The notes: generated from the letters alone by a model not told the origin. A stretch of 40,171 nt of DNA from Pseudomonadota bacterium (GCA_018823175.1 JAHJIY010000031.1:1-40171); one strand, 5' to 3'; numbered from the stretch's first letter, positions 1 to 7,873 are shown. Numbers and translations: made by a program.

Positions 1-158
1 CAAGGGCATAAGTTTCGTTTGGCCCGAATGTCGGGCCAACTCAGCTTTATACCACAAGGGCATAAGTTTCGTTTGGCCCGAATGTCGGGCCAACTCAGCT
101 TTATACCGCAAGGGCATAAGTTTCGTTTGGCCCGAATGTCGGGCCAACTCAGCTTTAA
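1..158 (+). repeat. Three tandem copies of a 54-bp hairpin repeat (REP-like)
   Basis: Units start at 1, 55 and 109, so the period is exactly 54 bp, and they are almost identical. Each begins CAAGGGCATAAGTTTCG and ends AACTCAGCTTTA. The core is a perfect 7-bp stem GGCCCGA/TCGGGCC around the loop ATG (21-37 in the first unit). Allowing G-U pairs, the stem can be extended outward with a few mismatches to ATAAG at the left and CTTTAT at the right. The last unit runs into the stop codon of the minus-strand gene at 155. The array starts at base 1 of the window, so further copies may lie to the left. Related single copies lie at 6818-6874 and 22709-22764, in the same orientation. There are no unique spacers, so it is not a CRISPR array. 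Confidence 0.9.
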
Positions 159-1216
159 ATTGCCCAGTAATTTTTTGCTATCTTCTTTACCTGATTGATT
201 ATGGCCTGCTCCATGCTTCCGTTCTGACCTTTAGCCTGGGCCAATTTTTCGCCGATTTCAGGGTCAAGAACCGAACCATGCCCCGACATCTCAGCGACAC
301 AAGCCATTACCCCGTCACCAAGACCCTCCAGATTATAGCCTCCTTCCAAGACCAGCAAAAGCCGACCTGCACAAAGCTCCAAAGCCAGATTATTTAATAC
401 CTTGGCCAGATAAGCAAATCCGTTAATAGAAACCGCCATCGTCCCTAAAGGGTCCCGTTGATAGATATCAAAGCCGGCCGAGACAAGAATCAGCTCCGGC
501 TTATACTGCCTGGCCAACGGTACCAGAATTTCATTAAACACCGCCGCATAAGCCATATCATCATGGCCACCCGGCAAAGGCACATTGATCGTAAACCCTT
601 CCCCCTTTCCCTCTCCCACCTCAAGGATACTGCCGGTCCCAGGAAAATAGGGGAATTGATGAGAGGAAAAATAAAAGACCTGGTCAGTATCATAAAAAGA
701 ATTCTGAGTGCCATTGCCATGATGCAGGTCCCAATCAACAATCAACACCCTTTTTACTGCCAGCTCTTTAATGGCGTAATGGGCCGCCACCGCGATATTA
801 TTAAACAGACAAAATCCACTGGTCCGATCAGCTTCGGCATGATGCCCTGGGGGGCGAACCAAAACAAAACCGTTATCAGCCTCGCCGGCCATGATCATCC
901 GGGTGCCGCTAACGGCGGCCCCGACTGCCAGAGAGGCTGCATCATAAGATTGAGCTGAAGCCTGCGTATCGGGATCAAGCTGCACAAAATGCTGCCCGGC
1001 CGTCGCCTCAATTCTCGCAATATGACTGGCAGAATGATTCAAGGCCAACAATTCAAGAGACGCCGGCTCAAAGGCCGGATAAAAGACATTCTCATTAAAA
1101 TCAGCCCGGGTCAAGCGATCATATATTGCAGCAAGACGATCTGGGGACTCAACATGCCCCCTCCCAGAATTATGCTCTAAAAAAAGATCATCCTTAAATA
1201 TTGCCGTTCTCGCCAT
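155..1216 (-). CDS. Histone deacetylase family (AcuC/HDAC-like) zinc amidohydrolase
   Basis: The 353-residue product is a full-length member of the arginase/deacetylase fold. Visible signatures are RPPGHHAE (catalytic His pair near H125/H126), DWDLHHGNGT (zinc ligands D163 and H165), SAGFD (third ligand near D250) and EGGYN (active-site Tyr near 294). Bacterial members remove acetyl or similar groups from acyl-lysine, acetylpolyamines or other small amides. The substrate cannot be read from this sequence. It has no signal peptide and is probably cytoplasmic. The ATG is preceded by a purine-rich AGGCGGG. The gene stands alone on the minus strand, and its stop codon overlaps the end of the tandem hairpin repeats, which could help end its transcript. 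The family call is firm; the physiological role (acetoin utilisation, polyamine or protein deacetylation) is open. Confidence 0.93.
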   Translation of the reverse strand: MARTAIFKDDLFLEHNSGRGHVESPDRLAAIYDRLTRADFNENVFYPAFEPASLELLALNHSASHIARIEATAGQHFVQLDPDTQASAQSYDAASLAVGAAVSGTRMIMAGEADNGFVLVRPPGHHAEADRTSGFCLFNNIAVAAHYAIKELAVKRVLIVDWDLHHGNGTQNSFYDTDQVFYFSSHQFPYFPGTGSILEVGEGKGEGFTINVPLPGGHDDMAYAAVFNEILVPLARQYKPELILVSAGFDIYQRDPLGTMAVSINGFAYLAKVLNNLALELCAGRLLLVLEGGYNLEGLGDGVMACVAEMSGHGSVLDPEIGEKLAQAKGQNGSMEQAIINQVKKIAKNYWAI

Positions 1217-1391
1217 AAACCCGCCTGGACTTTATATAAAAACAAAATCAGCTAATTATTAACAATGGACCAATTATTAAACATATCAATTTGGGATCAG
1301 AACTGTCAAGAATTGTCAGCATCCTACCGACCAAGATATTTTAAATAAAAAATTATTAAGCCCAAAAACAGTAATTAGTAATTATTTCTGG

Positions 1392-1397
1392 TATAAT
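1392..1397 (+). promoter_or_regulatory. Possible -10 box for the haem-motif cyclase gene
   Basis: A perfect TATAAT lies in an AT-rich tract about 90 bp upstream of the start at 1487. No good -35 box is visible at 16-18 bp, so this is only a candidate. If used, it gives a 5' leader of about 80 nt containing the possible structured element at 1423-1478. Confidence 0.3.
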
Positions 1398-1422
1398 ATT
1401 AAATAAAATCAATCAGGTCTTA

Positions 1423-1478
1423 CTCCCGGTGACACCTCAAAAGACAACCCCTCGCCGGGAGCTGGCAAAACAAGTGTC
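1423..1478 (+). promoter_or_regulatory. Potential H-type pseudoknot in the leader of the diguanylate cyclase gene
   Basis: CTCCCGG (1423-1429) can pair perfectly with CCGGGAG (1455-1461). GACAC (1431-1435), inside that loop, can pair with GTGTC (1474-1478) downstream. The two helices cross, as in a pseudoknot. The second helix ends 8 nt before the ATG, and no separate Shine-Dalgarno is visible, so folding could affect initiation. It does not match the c-di-GMP-I riboswitch consensus that I know. Whether it is a real RNA element is inference. Confidence 0.3.
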
Positions 1479-1486
1479 TTATTATT

Positions 1487-2785
1487 ATGACCCATAACGA
1501 CTTTGACCATTCTGCATCCTTGCCCGGATCCCACCACTTATCCGGCAGCAAATTCGTCAAAAAATATGTCGGCATTATCTCCGTTGTTATCTGCCTGGTT
1601 ATCCTTTCCGTCTTCTGGGGATTTCATGCACGAAACAGCCGCCTGATCAAGGATAATCTCCTGCATGAAGGTCGAGCCTTTTTCCAGGAACTGGTTCTCA
1701 CCAGACAATGGATAATTCAAAACAATGGCATTTACATCAAGGAGGCACCTGATACCGTCATCAATCACCAACTAGACGCCATTCCCGGTCTGAAAAACAC
1801 CATAGTCGACCAGGACGGCGACCGATACATCTTTAGTGACCATGCCGTTATCACTAGAAAACTATCCGAAATGGGGATGGCCGAAAGACTTTTTCAATTC
1901 AAAATCACCAGCCTTAACCCTTTTAACCCGATTAACGAACCAGATAATTTTGAACACAGCGCCTTGAAAAAATTTGAGCAGGGGACCAAAGAGGTCTACG
2001 CTTTCGAAGAAAAGGAAGACCGTCTTTTCTTCCGCTACATGGCCCCTTTGGTTACAAACAAAGAATGTCTTCCCTGCCACAGCATTCAAGGTTACAACCT
2101 GGGCGATATCCGTGGCGGCATCAGCGTGTCGATCCCGGCAAACGAAACAAAGATTAAACTGGTGGCCAGCCGGACATACACGATCGTCTCCGGCGTGTTA
2201 ATCATTACTCTGATTCTTTCCATCATAATTTATATTTCCCACCACTTTATCAATGACCTGAAGAAATCAGAGCGCAAATTATACCAAATGGCCACCACCG
2301 ATTTCCTCACCGGTTTACTGAATAGAGGAGAAGGTCTCAGAAGATTTAACCGGGAAATCTCCCTTAGCGAACGGAAAGGACAGCCTTTATCCACAATTAT
2401 CCTTGATATAGACCACTTTAAAAGCATCAACGATAACTACGGCCATCAAACAGGAGATCAGGTAATTGAGAAAACCGCCCAGATCCTGCGGGCCACCTTA
2501 AGAGAATATGATATTATCTGCCGTTACGGTGGAGAGGAATTTCTGCTTATTCTGCCCATGACTCCCCTAAAAAAAGCCATAGAAATTGCTGAACGCCTGC
2601 GGCTGACCATCGCAAACACCATTATCCCGGAAGAAAGAAAGGGGGTTAAAATTGCCATCACCATCAGCCTCGGAGTCGCCCAGCATAAGCCCGGAGAAAG
2701 TCTGGACGGCCTGATCTACAAGGTAGACAACAGTATGTATATTGCAAAGGAAGAAGGACGTAATCGGATCCATTACCTGGAATAA
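1487..2785 (+). CDS. Membrane diguanylate cyclase with periplasmic haem-binding (Tll0287/DUF3365-like) sensor domain
   Basis: The 432-residue protein has a TM helix at about 28-46, a periplasmic domain at about 50-228, a second TM at about 231-252 and a C-terminal GGDEF domain from about 265. The sensor domain carries CLPCH (194-198), a c-type haem motif placed just before the second TM as in Tll0287/DUF3365 domains. The GGDEF domain has DFLTGLLNR, LDIDHFKSINDNYGH and RYGGEEF (GGEEF 348-352), so it should make c-di-GMP from GTP. REYD at 339-342 is a proper RxxD I-site five residues upstream, so product inhibition is expected. The architecture suggests redox or gas sensing (NO, CO, O2) controlling c-di-GMP. 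No Shine-Dalgarno is evident at the ATG. The gene converges on the cyclo-ligase gene with a 25-bp gap. Confidence 0.92.
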   Translation: MTHNDFDHSASLPGSHHLSGSKFVKKYVGIISVVICLVILSVFWGFHARNSRLIKDNLLHEGRAFFQELVLTRQWIIQNNGIYIKEAPDTVINHQLDAIPGLKNTIVDQDGDRYIFSDHAVITRKLSEMGMAERLFQFKITSLNPFNPINEPDNFEHSALKKFEQGTKEVYAFEEKEDRLFFRYMAPLVTNKECLPCHSIQGYNLGDIRGGISVSIPANETKIKLVASRTYTIVSGVLIITLILSIIIYISHHFINDLKKSERKLYQMATTDFLTGLLNRGEGLRRFNREISLSERKGQPLSTIILDIDHFKSINDNYGHQTGDQVIEKTAQILRATLREYDIICRYGGEEFLLILPMTPLKKAIEIAERLRLTIANTIIPEERKGVKIAITISLGVAQHKPGESLDGLIYKVDNSMYIAKEEGRNRIHYLE

Positions 2786-2810
2786 GCAACGACAAAATCG
2801 ATATTCCCTG

Positions 2811-3428
2811 TTACTCGACAAAATTTCTGATGATTTTTTCCGTGACCAGATAATGCAATTTTTGATCATGAGGCAGCAGCGGCACCTTTGGCACGACCTG
2901 CATTTCAAAAGCTACGCCAATTCGACAGGCCCGCGGAGCCTCCTTGACCAGAAAACGGTCATAATAACCACCCCCATAACCAAGCCTGCCGCCAGCCTGA
3001 TCAAAAACGCTGCCCGGCAAAATGACCACCTCTATCTCGGCCGGGTCAACCTTATTCAACTTATCGGGATCTGGCTCCGGAATAGAACAATAGCCCGATC
3101 GCAGGTCCTGAGCGGGATCTTTTATCTCAAAAGGCCGCAAACGAGCATGAGCAACATCGGTCAGCGGCACTGCAATTCTCTTGCCCTGCCTGATCAAACG
3201 GCCAATCAGACCCAGGGTCTCAACTTCACTGCGGAAATTCACATAGAACAAAATGGTTGCCGCCGCCCGGAATTTTTCAATCCGCTCGAGGTTTGCCATG
3301 ACCTCTTGACTCTTCACCCCCCTCTCAGTCAGAGACAAACAATCCCGGGCAGCCAGCACCCGGCGCCGTAATTCAGTTCGATCAGAATCAAGCTTTTGCA
3401 CAAAACACCTTGAATAATTAATTTTCAC
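2811..3428 (-). CDS. 5-formyltetrahydrofolate cyclo-ligase
   Basis: The 205-residue protein belongs to the MTHFS/YgfA family, which converts 5-formyl-THF to 5,10-methenyl-THF using ATP. The signature GGRLGYGGGYYDRF near residues 147-160 is the conserved ATP/folate-binding stretch. The N-terminal TELRRRVLAARDCLS is also typical. Length matches the family (about 180-210). The start taken here is a GTG at 3428 without an obvious Shine-Dalgarno; a start some residues downstream, nearer TELRRR, is possible. In gamma- and beta-proteobacteria this gene often sits beside the 6S RNA gene; I see no 6S-like structure in the flanks. It faces away from the radical SAM fusion gene, with 177 bp between. Confidence 0.93.
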   Translation of the reverse strand: MKINYSRCFVQKLDSDRTELRRRVLAARDCLSLTERGVKSQEVMANLERIEKFRAAATILFYVNFRSEVETLGLIGRLIRQGKRIAVPLTDVAHARLRPFEIKDPAQDLRSGYCSIPEPDPDKLNKVDPAEIEVVILPGSVFDQAGGRLGYGGGYYDRFLVKEAPRACRIGVAFEMQVVPKVPLLPHDQKLHYLVTEKIIRNFVE

Positions 3429-3489
3429 ATTTTATCATCAGCATTTTTAAAAAAATATAATATCATTCCTGCTGAGTCAATTGTGACTT

Positions 3490-3530
3490 AAACCACAAAG
3501 GAACAAAGACACAAAGTTTTTTTGTGGTTT
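3490..3530. repeat. Inverted repeat in the divergent intergenic region
   Basis: AAACCACAAA (3490-3499) and TTTGTGGTTT (3521-3530) form a perfect 10-bp inverted repeat with a 21-nt loop. It lies between two divergent genes, so it does not terminate either main transcript. It could be an operator-like site, a terminator for a short divergent transcript, or a remnant of a dispersed repeat. The loop is A- and C-rich with a run of seven T before the right arm. Confidence 0.5.
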
Positions 3531-3605
3531 ATCCCTGCCGCATGGGTCAAAATTATAAAATTACTTACGATCTGATCACACCTTCATGAAGGAACTATTA
3601 AAAAT

Positions 3606-6600
3606 ATGAGCAAACTCAACCATTGGCAAAGGGTTATATTTAATGCCCAGCCGATCTATGTCAATCCGGAAAAACCTGACTGGCTTGTCCCGAACGAGCA
3701 GGCCGACAACTACCTGCAATTTTTGATCAACAACAGCGCCGGACAAGAAGCGGTCTGCCGATACGCATCCTCATCACATAAATCAAACGCAGAGGTTATA
3801 CTGGAAACCTCGCGGTTCCAGTCAATGCTGACCTGCGAACCGGCGGCCCAATACCAGGGCCGGGCCGACTATCTGTCCCTTACCCGTTTAAAAGAATGCT
3901 GGTTTCACCTGACCAATAACTGCAACCTGGCCTGCCGCCATTGTCTTTTCGGGTCATCGCCGGGCCAATCCCAGGCTATCGAGCCGACACTTCTGCAAAA
4001 AGGTCTATCCGAGGCCCGGCAACTCGGCTGCAATATTTTTTATTTCACCGGCGGCGAACCTTTCGTCTATCCCGATTTCAGCCAGACCCTAAAAGAGCTG
4101 CTGACCGACCCGGAAATTCATGTGGTGATTCTGAGCAATGGCCTGCTGATCGAAAAATTCATCGACGATCTAAAAGATCTGCCAAGGGAACGACTCCACC
4201 TGCAGATCAGTATGGACGGGCTTAAAAAGAGCCATGATCATCTCCGTGGCAAAGGAAGCTTTGCCGGTTTACTCACAAATCTGGATATCCTGAAAACCAA
4301 CAAGATTAATGTCACCCTTTCGGTGGCGGTCAACCGGAACAATATAGATGAACTACCGGCAATCACCTCATTGGCCGCTGATCTTGGGGTCAAAAATATT
4401 CATCTTCTATGGCACTTCGTGCGCGGCAAAGGCTCCCGCCAACAATTCGTGCCGCCGGAAGAAATACTGCCCAAATTAATAGAAGCCCAAAAAATTGCGG
4501 CGACCAAAGGCCTACTGATCGACAATGTCGAGACCATGCGTCGTCAGGTGTTCAGTACCCCGGGCACCCGTCACGATCTGAGCAATACCGGATGGGAATC
4601 CATCGCCGTCGGCCCGGACGGCAGGATATACCCTTCTCCGGCCCTGGTGGCGGTAGAGGAATTAGCCTGCGGCAACCTGATAGACGGCCTGGAACAGATC
4701 TGGCGCCACAGCCCGATCCTTGCAAAAATCCGCGCCTCTTCTCTGACCAAATCGCCGGTCGCCAACACAAATCCCCTTAAATTCATGACCGGCGGCGACG
4801 ATATTGACCACAGTTATCTGGCTGGTGGAGAATTTGTCGGCCATGACCCCTACTCACTCTTATACACCGATCTCGCCCTCTGGCTAATTACCGGTCAGGC
4901 CGCCGGTTATCCCGATCAGCCACACGCAGAGATCATCTTGCGAATGGGTGATGTCCGCCATGATTGCCCGGATGGCGGCCAGAAAGTTTCCCTCACCCAC
5001 TGCAATTGCGTGATTTCACTCTCCGACGAGCAAGGGCATAGTGCAGTGCGCGAATTTTACGGGCGAGCGGCCCTCAATACCAATGAAGATATCATCAATC
5101 CTTTTGCCCCGGACCAGGCGGTGGCCGACTATATCCCAGCTGACTCCAAAAAACGTTCTTACGGTTGCGGCAGTCCGGTAAAAGACGCGCAACCGAAAAA
5201 AGGAGAGATCCTTGTTGATTTAGGGAGCGGCAGCGGGGTTGAATGCTTCTTGGCCGCGGTCGAGATTGGACCAGAAGGCAAGGTTTATGGCATTGATATG
5301 ACCGACGAAATGCTGAGCCTGGCTGAAACATCAAAAAAGGAAGTGGTGACCAGACTCGGATACGATAATCTTGAATTTCGTAAAGGCTTTCTCGAAGCAT
5401 TACCTTTAAAGGACAACATTGCCGATGTCGTAATCTCCAACTGCGTTATCAACTTAAGCCCTGATAAACGACGGACCTTCCATGAGATCCAACGCATCCT
5501 CAAACCCGGTGGTCGCCTGGTGGTCTCCGACATCGTGACCGATCAACCCATTCCGCTCGAGATAAAAAACAACGAACAATTCAGGGGCGAATGTCTGGGG
5601 GGAGCTCTGCAGCAAGAGCAACTGCTGGCCATGTTGCGGGCGGCCGGTTTTGTCGGCGCCACCCTGCTCAAAAGATTCCCCTATCGCCAGGTGGGAAATA
5701 CCTCATTTCACTCCCTTACCTTCCGATGCTACAAGCCTGATTCCGAACAAAAAGTGGAGGCCATCTACCGCGGGCCTTTTAGCGCCGTATATACCGAAGA
5801 TGGCACCTTGCTGCTTAAGGGCAAACGCACAAAAATTTCGATAAGTGCCGCCAACCGTCTGGATGAATCGGTTTTCATTCTCGACCAACGTGGCGGCGTA
5901 ACAAATATTGTCCAGGCCAATAATTGCTGCTCGGTGCCAACGCCTCCAACCTCAACCTTTCTGCCACTAACCGCATTACCCAAAAAAGAAGAAAACTGCT
6001 GTAGCATCCAGGCCTCACTCCCGATATCAAGTGCCAGTATTATCCCGCTCAATTTAAGCCCGCAGATATCAAAGGCAGAACGTCACCAAACCGGCTGCAT
6101 GGTCTGTGGCGCCGCCCTGAACTATCTGCCGCACGAAGAAAAAACCTCATGTCATTACTGCGGCAAGACCAAAAAAACCAATGCCCTCTGCGCCAACCGC
6201 CATTTTATTTGCGATGACTGTCACCAGGAAGACGGACTATTCACCATAAAACTGATCTGCACAGAAACCAAAGAACAGGACATGATCTCCTTGTTGAACA
6301 AAATTCGTTCCCATCCATCCATGCCGATGCATGGTCCGGAACATCACGCAATAATCCCGGGCATTATCCTGGCCACCTACCGGAACCGGGGAGGAGAGAT
6401 CAGCCGGGAGTCAATCCTGGCCGGGATTGAACGAGGGAGCAAGGTGCCGGGCGGGGTTTGCGGTTTTTGGGGAAACTGCGGCGCGGCGACCGGGGTGGGC
6501 ATCGCCCTTTCCGTCATCCTTAACGCCACCCCACTTACCCCGAAAACCAGGCAACAGATCCAGAAACTGACCGCCCTGGTCCTTGACACGATCGCTCAAA

Positions 6601-6809
6601 CCATGGGCAGTCGCTGCTGCCGCCGGGAAGCAATTACCGCCTTGCAAGCAGCGGCAGATCAGACCGAGCACCTCTTACCGGTCAAGTTGCTGGCCCAGGG
6701 AGATACCACCTGCGACCAACATGACCGGAACAAAGAATGCATCCGCAAGCAATGCTCCTTCTGGCCGGCAAAAATAAAAAATAAAAATATCTTGAGCACT
6801 GAGGTATAA
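3606..6809 (+). CDS. Three-domain fusion: radical SAM enzyme + ArsM-like SAM methyltransferase + DUF5714
   Basis: This 1067-residue protein joins three modules. Residues about 95-380 are a radical SAM domain: CNLACRHC gives the 4Fe-4S cysteines C106, C110 and C113, followed by FTGGEP (147-152) and a SPASM-like tail with C355. Residues about 400-510 form a linker with C454, C466 and C468 that may bind another cluster. Residues about 482-710 resemble arsenite methyltransferase ArsM: YGCGSP (519-524), the SAM loop VDLGSGSG (537-544), SNCVINLSPDK (C613) and GECLGGAL (C663), where ArsM has thiolate ligands. The CC pair usual near the start of bacterial ArsM is missing. A linker at 715-825 carries two NCCS motifs. 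Residues about 828-1055 are DUF5714, with CMVCG, CHYCG, ICDDCH, MHGPEHH, VPGGVCGFWGNCGAATG and SRCCRRE. Substrate and product are unknown; an organoarsenical or another thiophilic metalloid is one idea. No ars regulator or efflux gene is adjacent. Confidence 0.9.
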   Translation: MSKLNHWQRVIFNAQPIYVNPEKPDWLVPNEQADNYLQFLINNSAGQEAVCRYASSSHKSNAEVILETSRFQSMLTCEPAAQYQGRADYLSLTRLKECWFHLTNNCNLACRHCLFGSSPGQSQAIEPTLLQKGLSEARQLGCNIFYFTGGEPFVYPDFSQTLKELLTDPEIHVVILSNGLLIEKFIDDLKDLPRERLHLQISMDGLKKSHDHLRGKGSFAGLLTNLDILKTNKINVTLSVAVNRNNIDELPAITSLAADLGVKNIHLLWHFVRGKGSRQQFVPPEEILPKLIEAQKIAATKGLLIDNVETMRRQVFSTPGTRHDLSNTGWESIAVGPDGRIYPSPALVAVEELACGNLIDGLEQIWRHSPILAKIRASSLTKSPVANTNPLKFMTGGDDIDHSYLAGGEFVGHDPYSLLYTDLALWLITGQAAGYPDQPHAEIILRMGDVRHDCPDGGQKVSLTHCNCVISLSDEQGHSAVREFYGRAALNTNEDIINPFAPDQAVADYIPADSKKRSYGCGSPVKDAQPKKGEILVDLGSGSGVECFLAAVEIGPEGKVYGIDMTDEMLSLAETSKKEVVTRLGYDNLEFRKGFLEALPLKDNIADVVISNCVINLSPDKRRTFHEIQRILKPGGRLVVSDIVTDQPIPLEIKNNEQFRGECLGGALQQEQLLAMLRAAGFVGATLLKRFPYRQVGNTSFHSLTFRCYKPDSEQKVEAIYRGPFSAVYTEDGTLLLKGKRTKISISAANRLDESVFILDQRGGVTNIVQANNCCSVPTPPTSTFLPLTALPKKEENCCSIQASLPISSASIIPLNLSPQISKAERHQTGCMVCGAALNYLPHEEKTSCHYCGKTKKTNALCANRHFICDDCHQEDGLFTIKLICTETKEQDMISLLNKIRSHPSMPMHGPEHHAIIPGIILATYRNRGGEISRESILAGIERGSKVPGGVCGFWGNCGAATGVGIALSVILNATPLTPKTRQQIQKLTALVLDTIAQTMGSRCCRREAITALQAAADQTEHLLPVKLLAQGDTTCDQHDRNKECIRKQCSFWPAKIKNKNILSTEV

Positions 6810-6888
6810 TGACTTCATATACCACACGGGCATAAGTTTCGTACGAGCCGACGAGCGGCTCAACTCAGCTATAAAATAAGTCATTATA
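6805..6888 (+). repeat. Dispersed hairpin repeat, single copy enclosed by an 11-bp inverted repeat
   Basis: Bases 6818-6874 are a diverged copy of the 54-bp repeat at the left edge (GGGCATAAGTTTCGT then CAACTCAGCT). Its core stem is GAGCCG (6845-6850) with CGGCTC (6856-6861), keeping the fold although two pairs differ from the left-edge copies. A perfect 11-bp inverted repeat, TATAATGACTT (6805-6815) and AAGTCATTATA (6878-6888), encloses it and includes the stop codon of the fusion gene (6807-6809). The whole could form one long hairpin at the 3' end of that mRNA. No U-run follows, so it is not a canonical intrinsic terminator, though it could protect a 3' end. Confidence 0.8.
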
Positions 6889-7174
6889 AGTCCAATAAGC
6901 ACATGTCAAATCAACAGGTTAGAGATAATTATCTGGGCAGAAAAATAAAGGGATCGGACGATAAGCCATAGTCCTTAAGGTATTGCTATGAAGAGAAATT
7001 TCTTATGGTACAATATTCTGGATATGAGTCAGTCTCCGCAAATTTTTGAAGTCTTACTGTGTTTCCGAGCAAAGAGACCGCAAGACACAAACATGGAAGA
7101 TACTTCGAGAACTCCAGAATACCGGAATTTATTTTTTATAGATAACCACATTAATTGTTGATGAGCGAACTACA
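6889..7174. other. Intergenic stretch, no gene recognised
   Basis: Together with the repeat element, this makes a 365-bp gap between the fusion gene and the DUF6901-like gene. I find no convincing coding sequence. A TACAAT (7009-7014) could be a -10 box for the downstream gene but lacks a clear -35. GGAC (6957-6960) and GTCC (6971-6974) could form a small stem. There is no tRNA-like fold. Confidence 0.4.
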
Positions 7175-7873
7175 ATGGGCGAAATCCGGATAAAATATTT
7201 TTTTTCCTGGAAAAATGGACGGGCCGTCTTCGAACTTGACCTGGATAAGAAAACCCTGGCCCTGAAAACCAAACCTCTTATCGGCCTGCCACCTTGGACC
7301 AACCTCGATTATTACCAATGCCCAAACTGCCCTTTGCATGTCGCACAGGTCAGTCATTGTCCGGCCGCGATCAGTCTGATCCCGATCATTAAAAATTTCA
7401 ACGAGGTGGACTCCCAGGATATAATGGAGGTCGAGGTCATCATCTCCGGGCGCCGGATAATCCAGCAGGCCTCCGCCCGGCGTTCGATCAGTTCGATTAT
7501 GGGGCTGCTCTTTGCGGCCAGCGGCTGCCCCCATACCAGACATTTAAGACCCATGATCCGCTTCCACCTGCCGTTAGCAAATGAAAACGAAACAATCATG
7601 CGGGCCATTTCCATGTATTTGCTGGCCCAGTATTTCAAATACAACAATGGTGGCGAACCGGACCTGAAACTGGCAGGATTAAAAAAGATCTACCAGGAGA
7701 TGCAAATTGTAAATATGACCATGGCGGAACGGTTGCAGTCCAAAGACGGCACCGCTTCATCCATCAATGCGATGATCCTGCTGGATATGTATGCCAAAGC
7801 AATCCCTTCCGCGATTGAAGGAACTCTTGAGGATTTAAGATACCTTTTCAAATCATATATAGACTTGCACTAA
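7175..7873 (+). CDS. Conserved cysteine-containing protein, DUF6901-like
   Basis: The 232-residue protein has no signal peptide or clear TM helix. It contains a compact Cys/His set: CPNCP (C49, C52), HCP (C62) and SGCPHTRHLRP (C118, H120, H123), which could bind a metal. The rest is rich in conserved-looking helical stretches such as RFHLPLA and MYLLAQYFKY. From memory this matches a family annotated DUF6901, found mainly in delta-proteobacterial lineages; no function is established that I know of. No strong Shine-Dalgarno precedes the ATG. It lies downstream of the radical SAM fusion and upstream of an alpha/beta hydrolase on the same strand, but the gaps of over 300 bp argue against one operon. 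Confidence 0.8.
   Translation: MGEIRIKYFFSWKNGRAVFELDLDKKTLALKTKPLIGLPPWTNLDYYQCPNCPLHVAQVSHCPAAISLIPIIKNFNEVDSQDIMEVEVIISGRRIIQQASARRSISSIMGLLFAASGCPHTRHLRPMIRFHLPLANENETIMRAISMYLLAQYFKYNNGGEPDLKLAGLKKIYQEMQIVNMTMAERLQSKDGTASSINAMILLDMYAKAIPSAIEGTLEDLRYLFKSYIDLH

Noticed and set aside
1..158. CRISPR array
   Set aside because: The tandem units are near-identical over their full 54 bp, with no variable spacers and no cas gene nearby.
458..958. Open frame of 166 codons on the plus strand
   Set aside because: It is antisense to the well-supported HDAC-family gene and has no recognisable motif or ribosome site.
2742..3371. Open frame of 209 codons on the plus strand
   Set aside because: It overlaps the cyclase 3' end and lies antisense to the cyclo-ligase gene, which has clear family motifs.
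3429..3605. 6S RNA gene beside the cyclo-ligase gene
   Set aside because: The link is known in some proteobacteria, but the 177-bp gap is too short and shows no long bulged hairpin.
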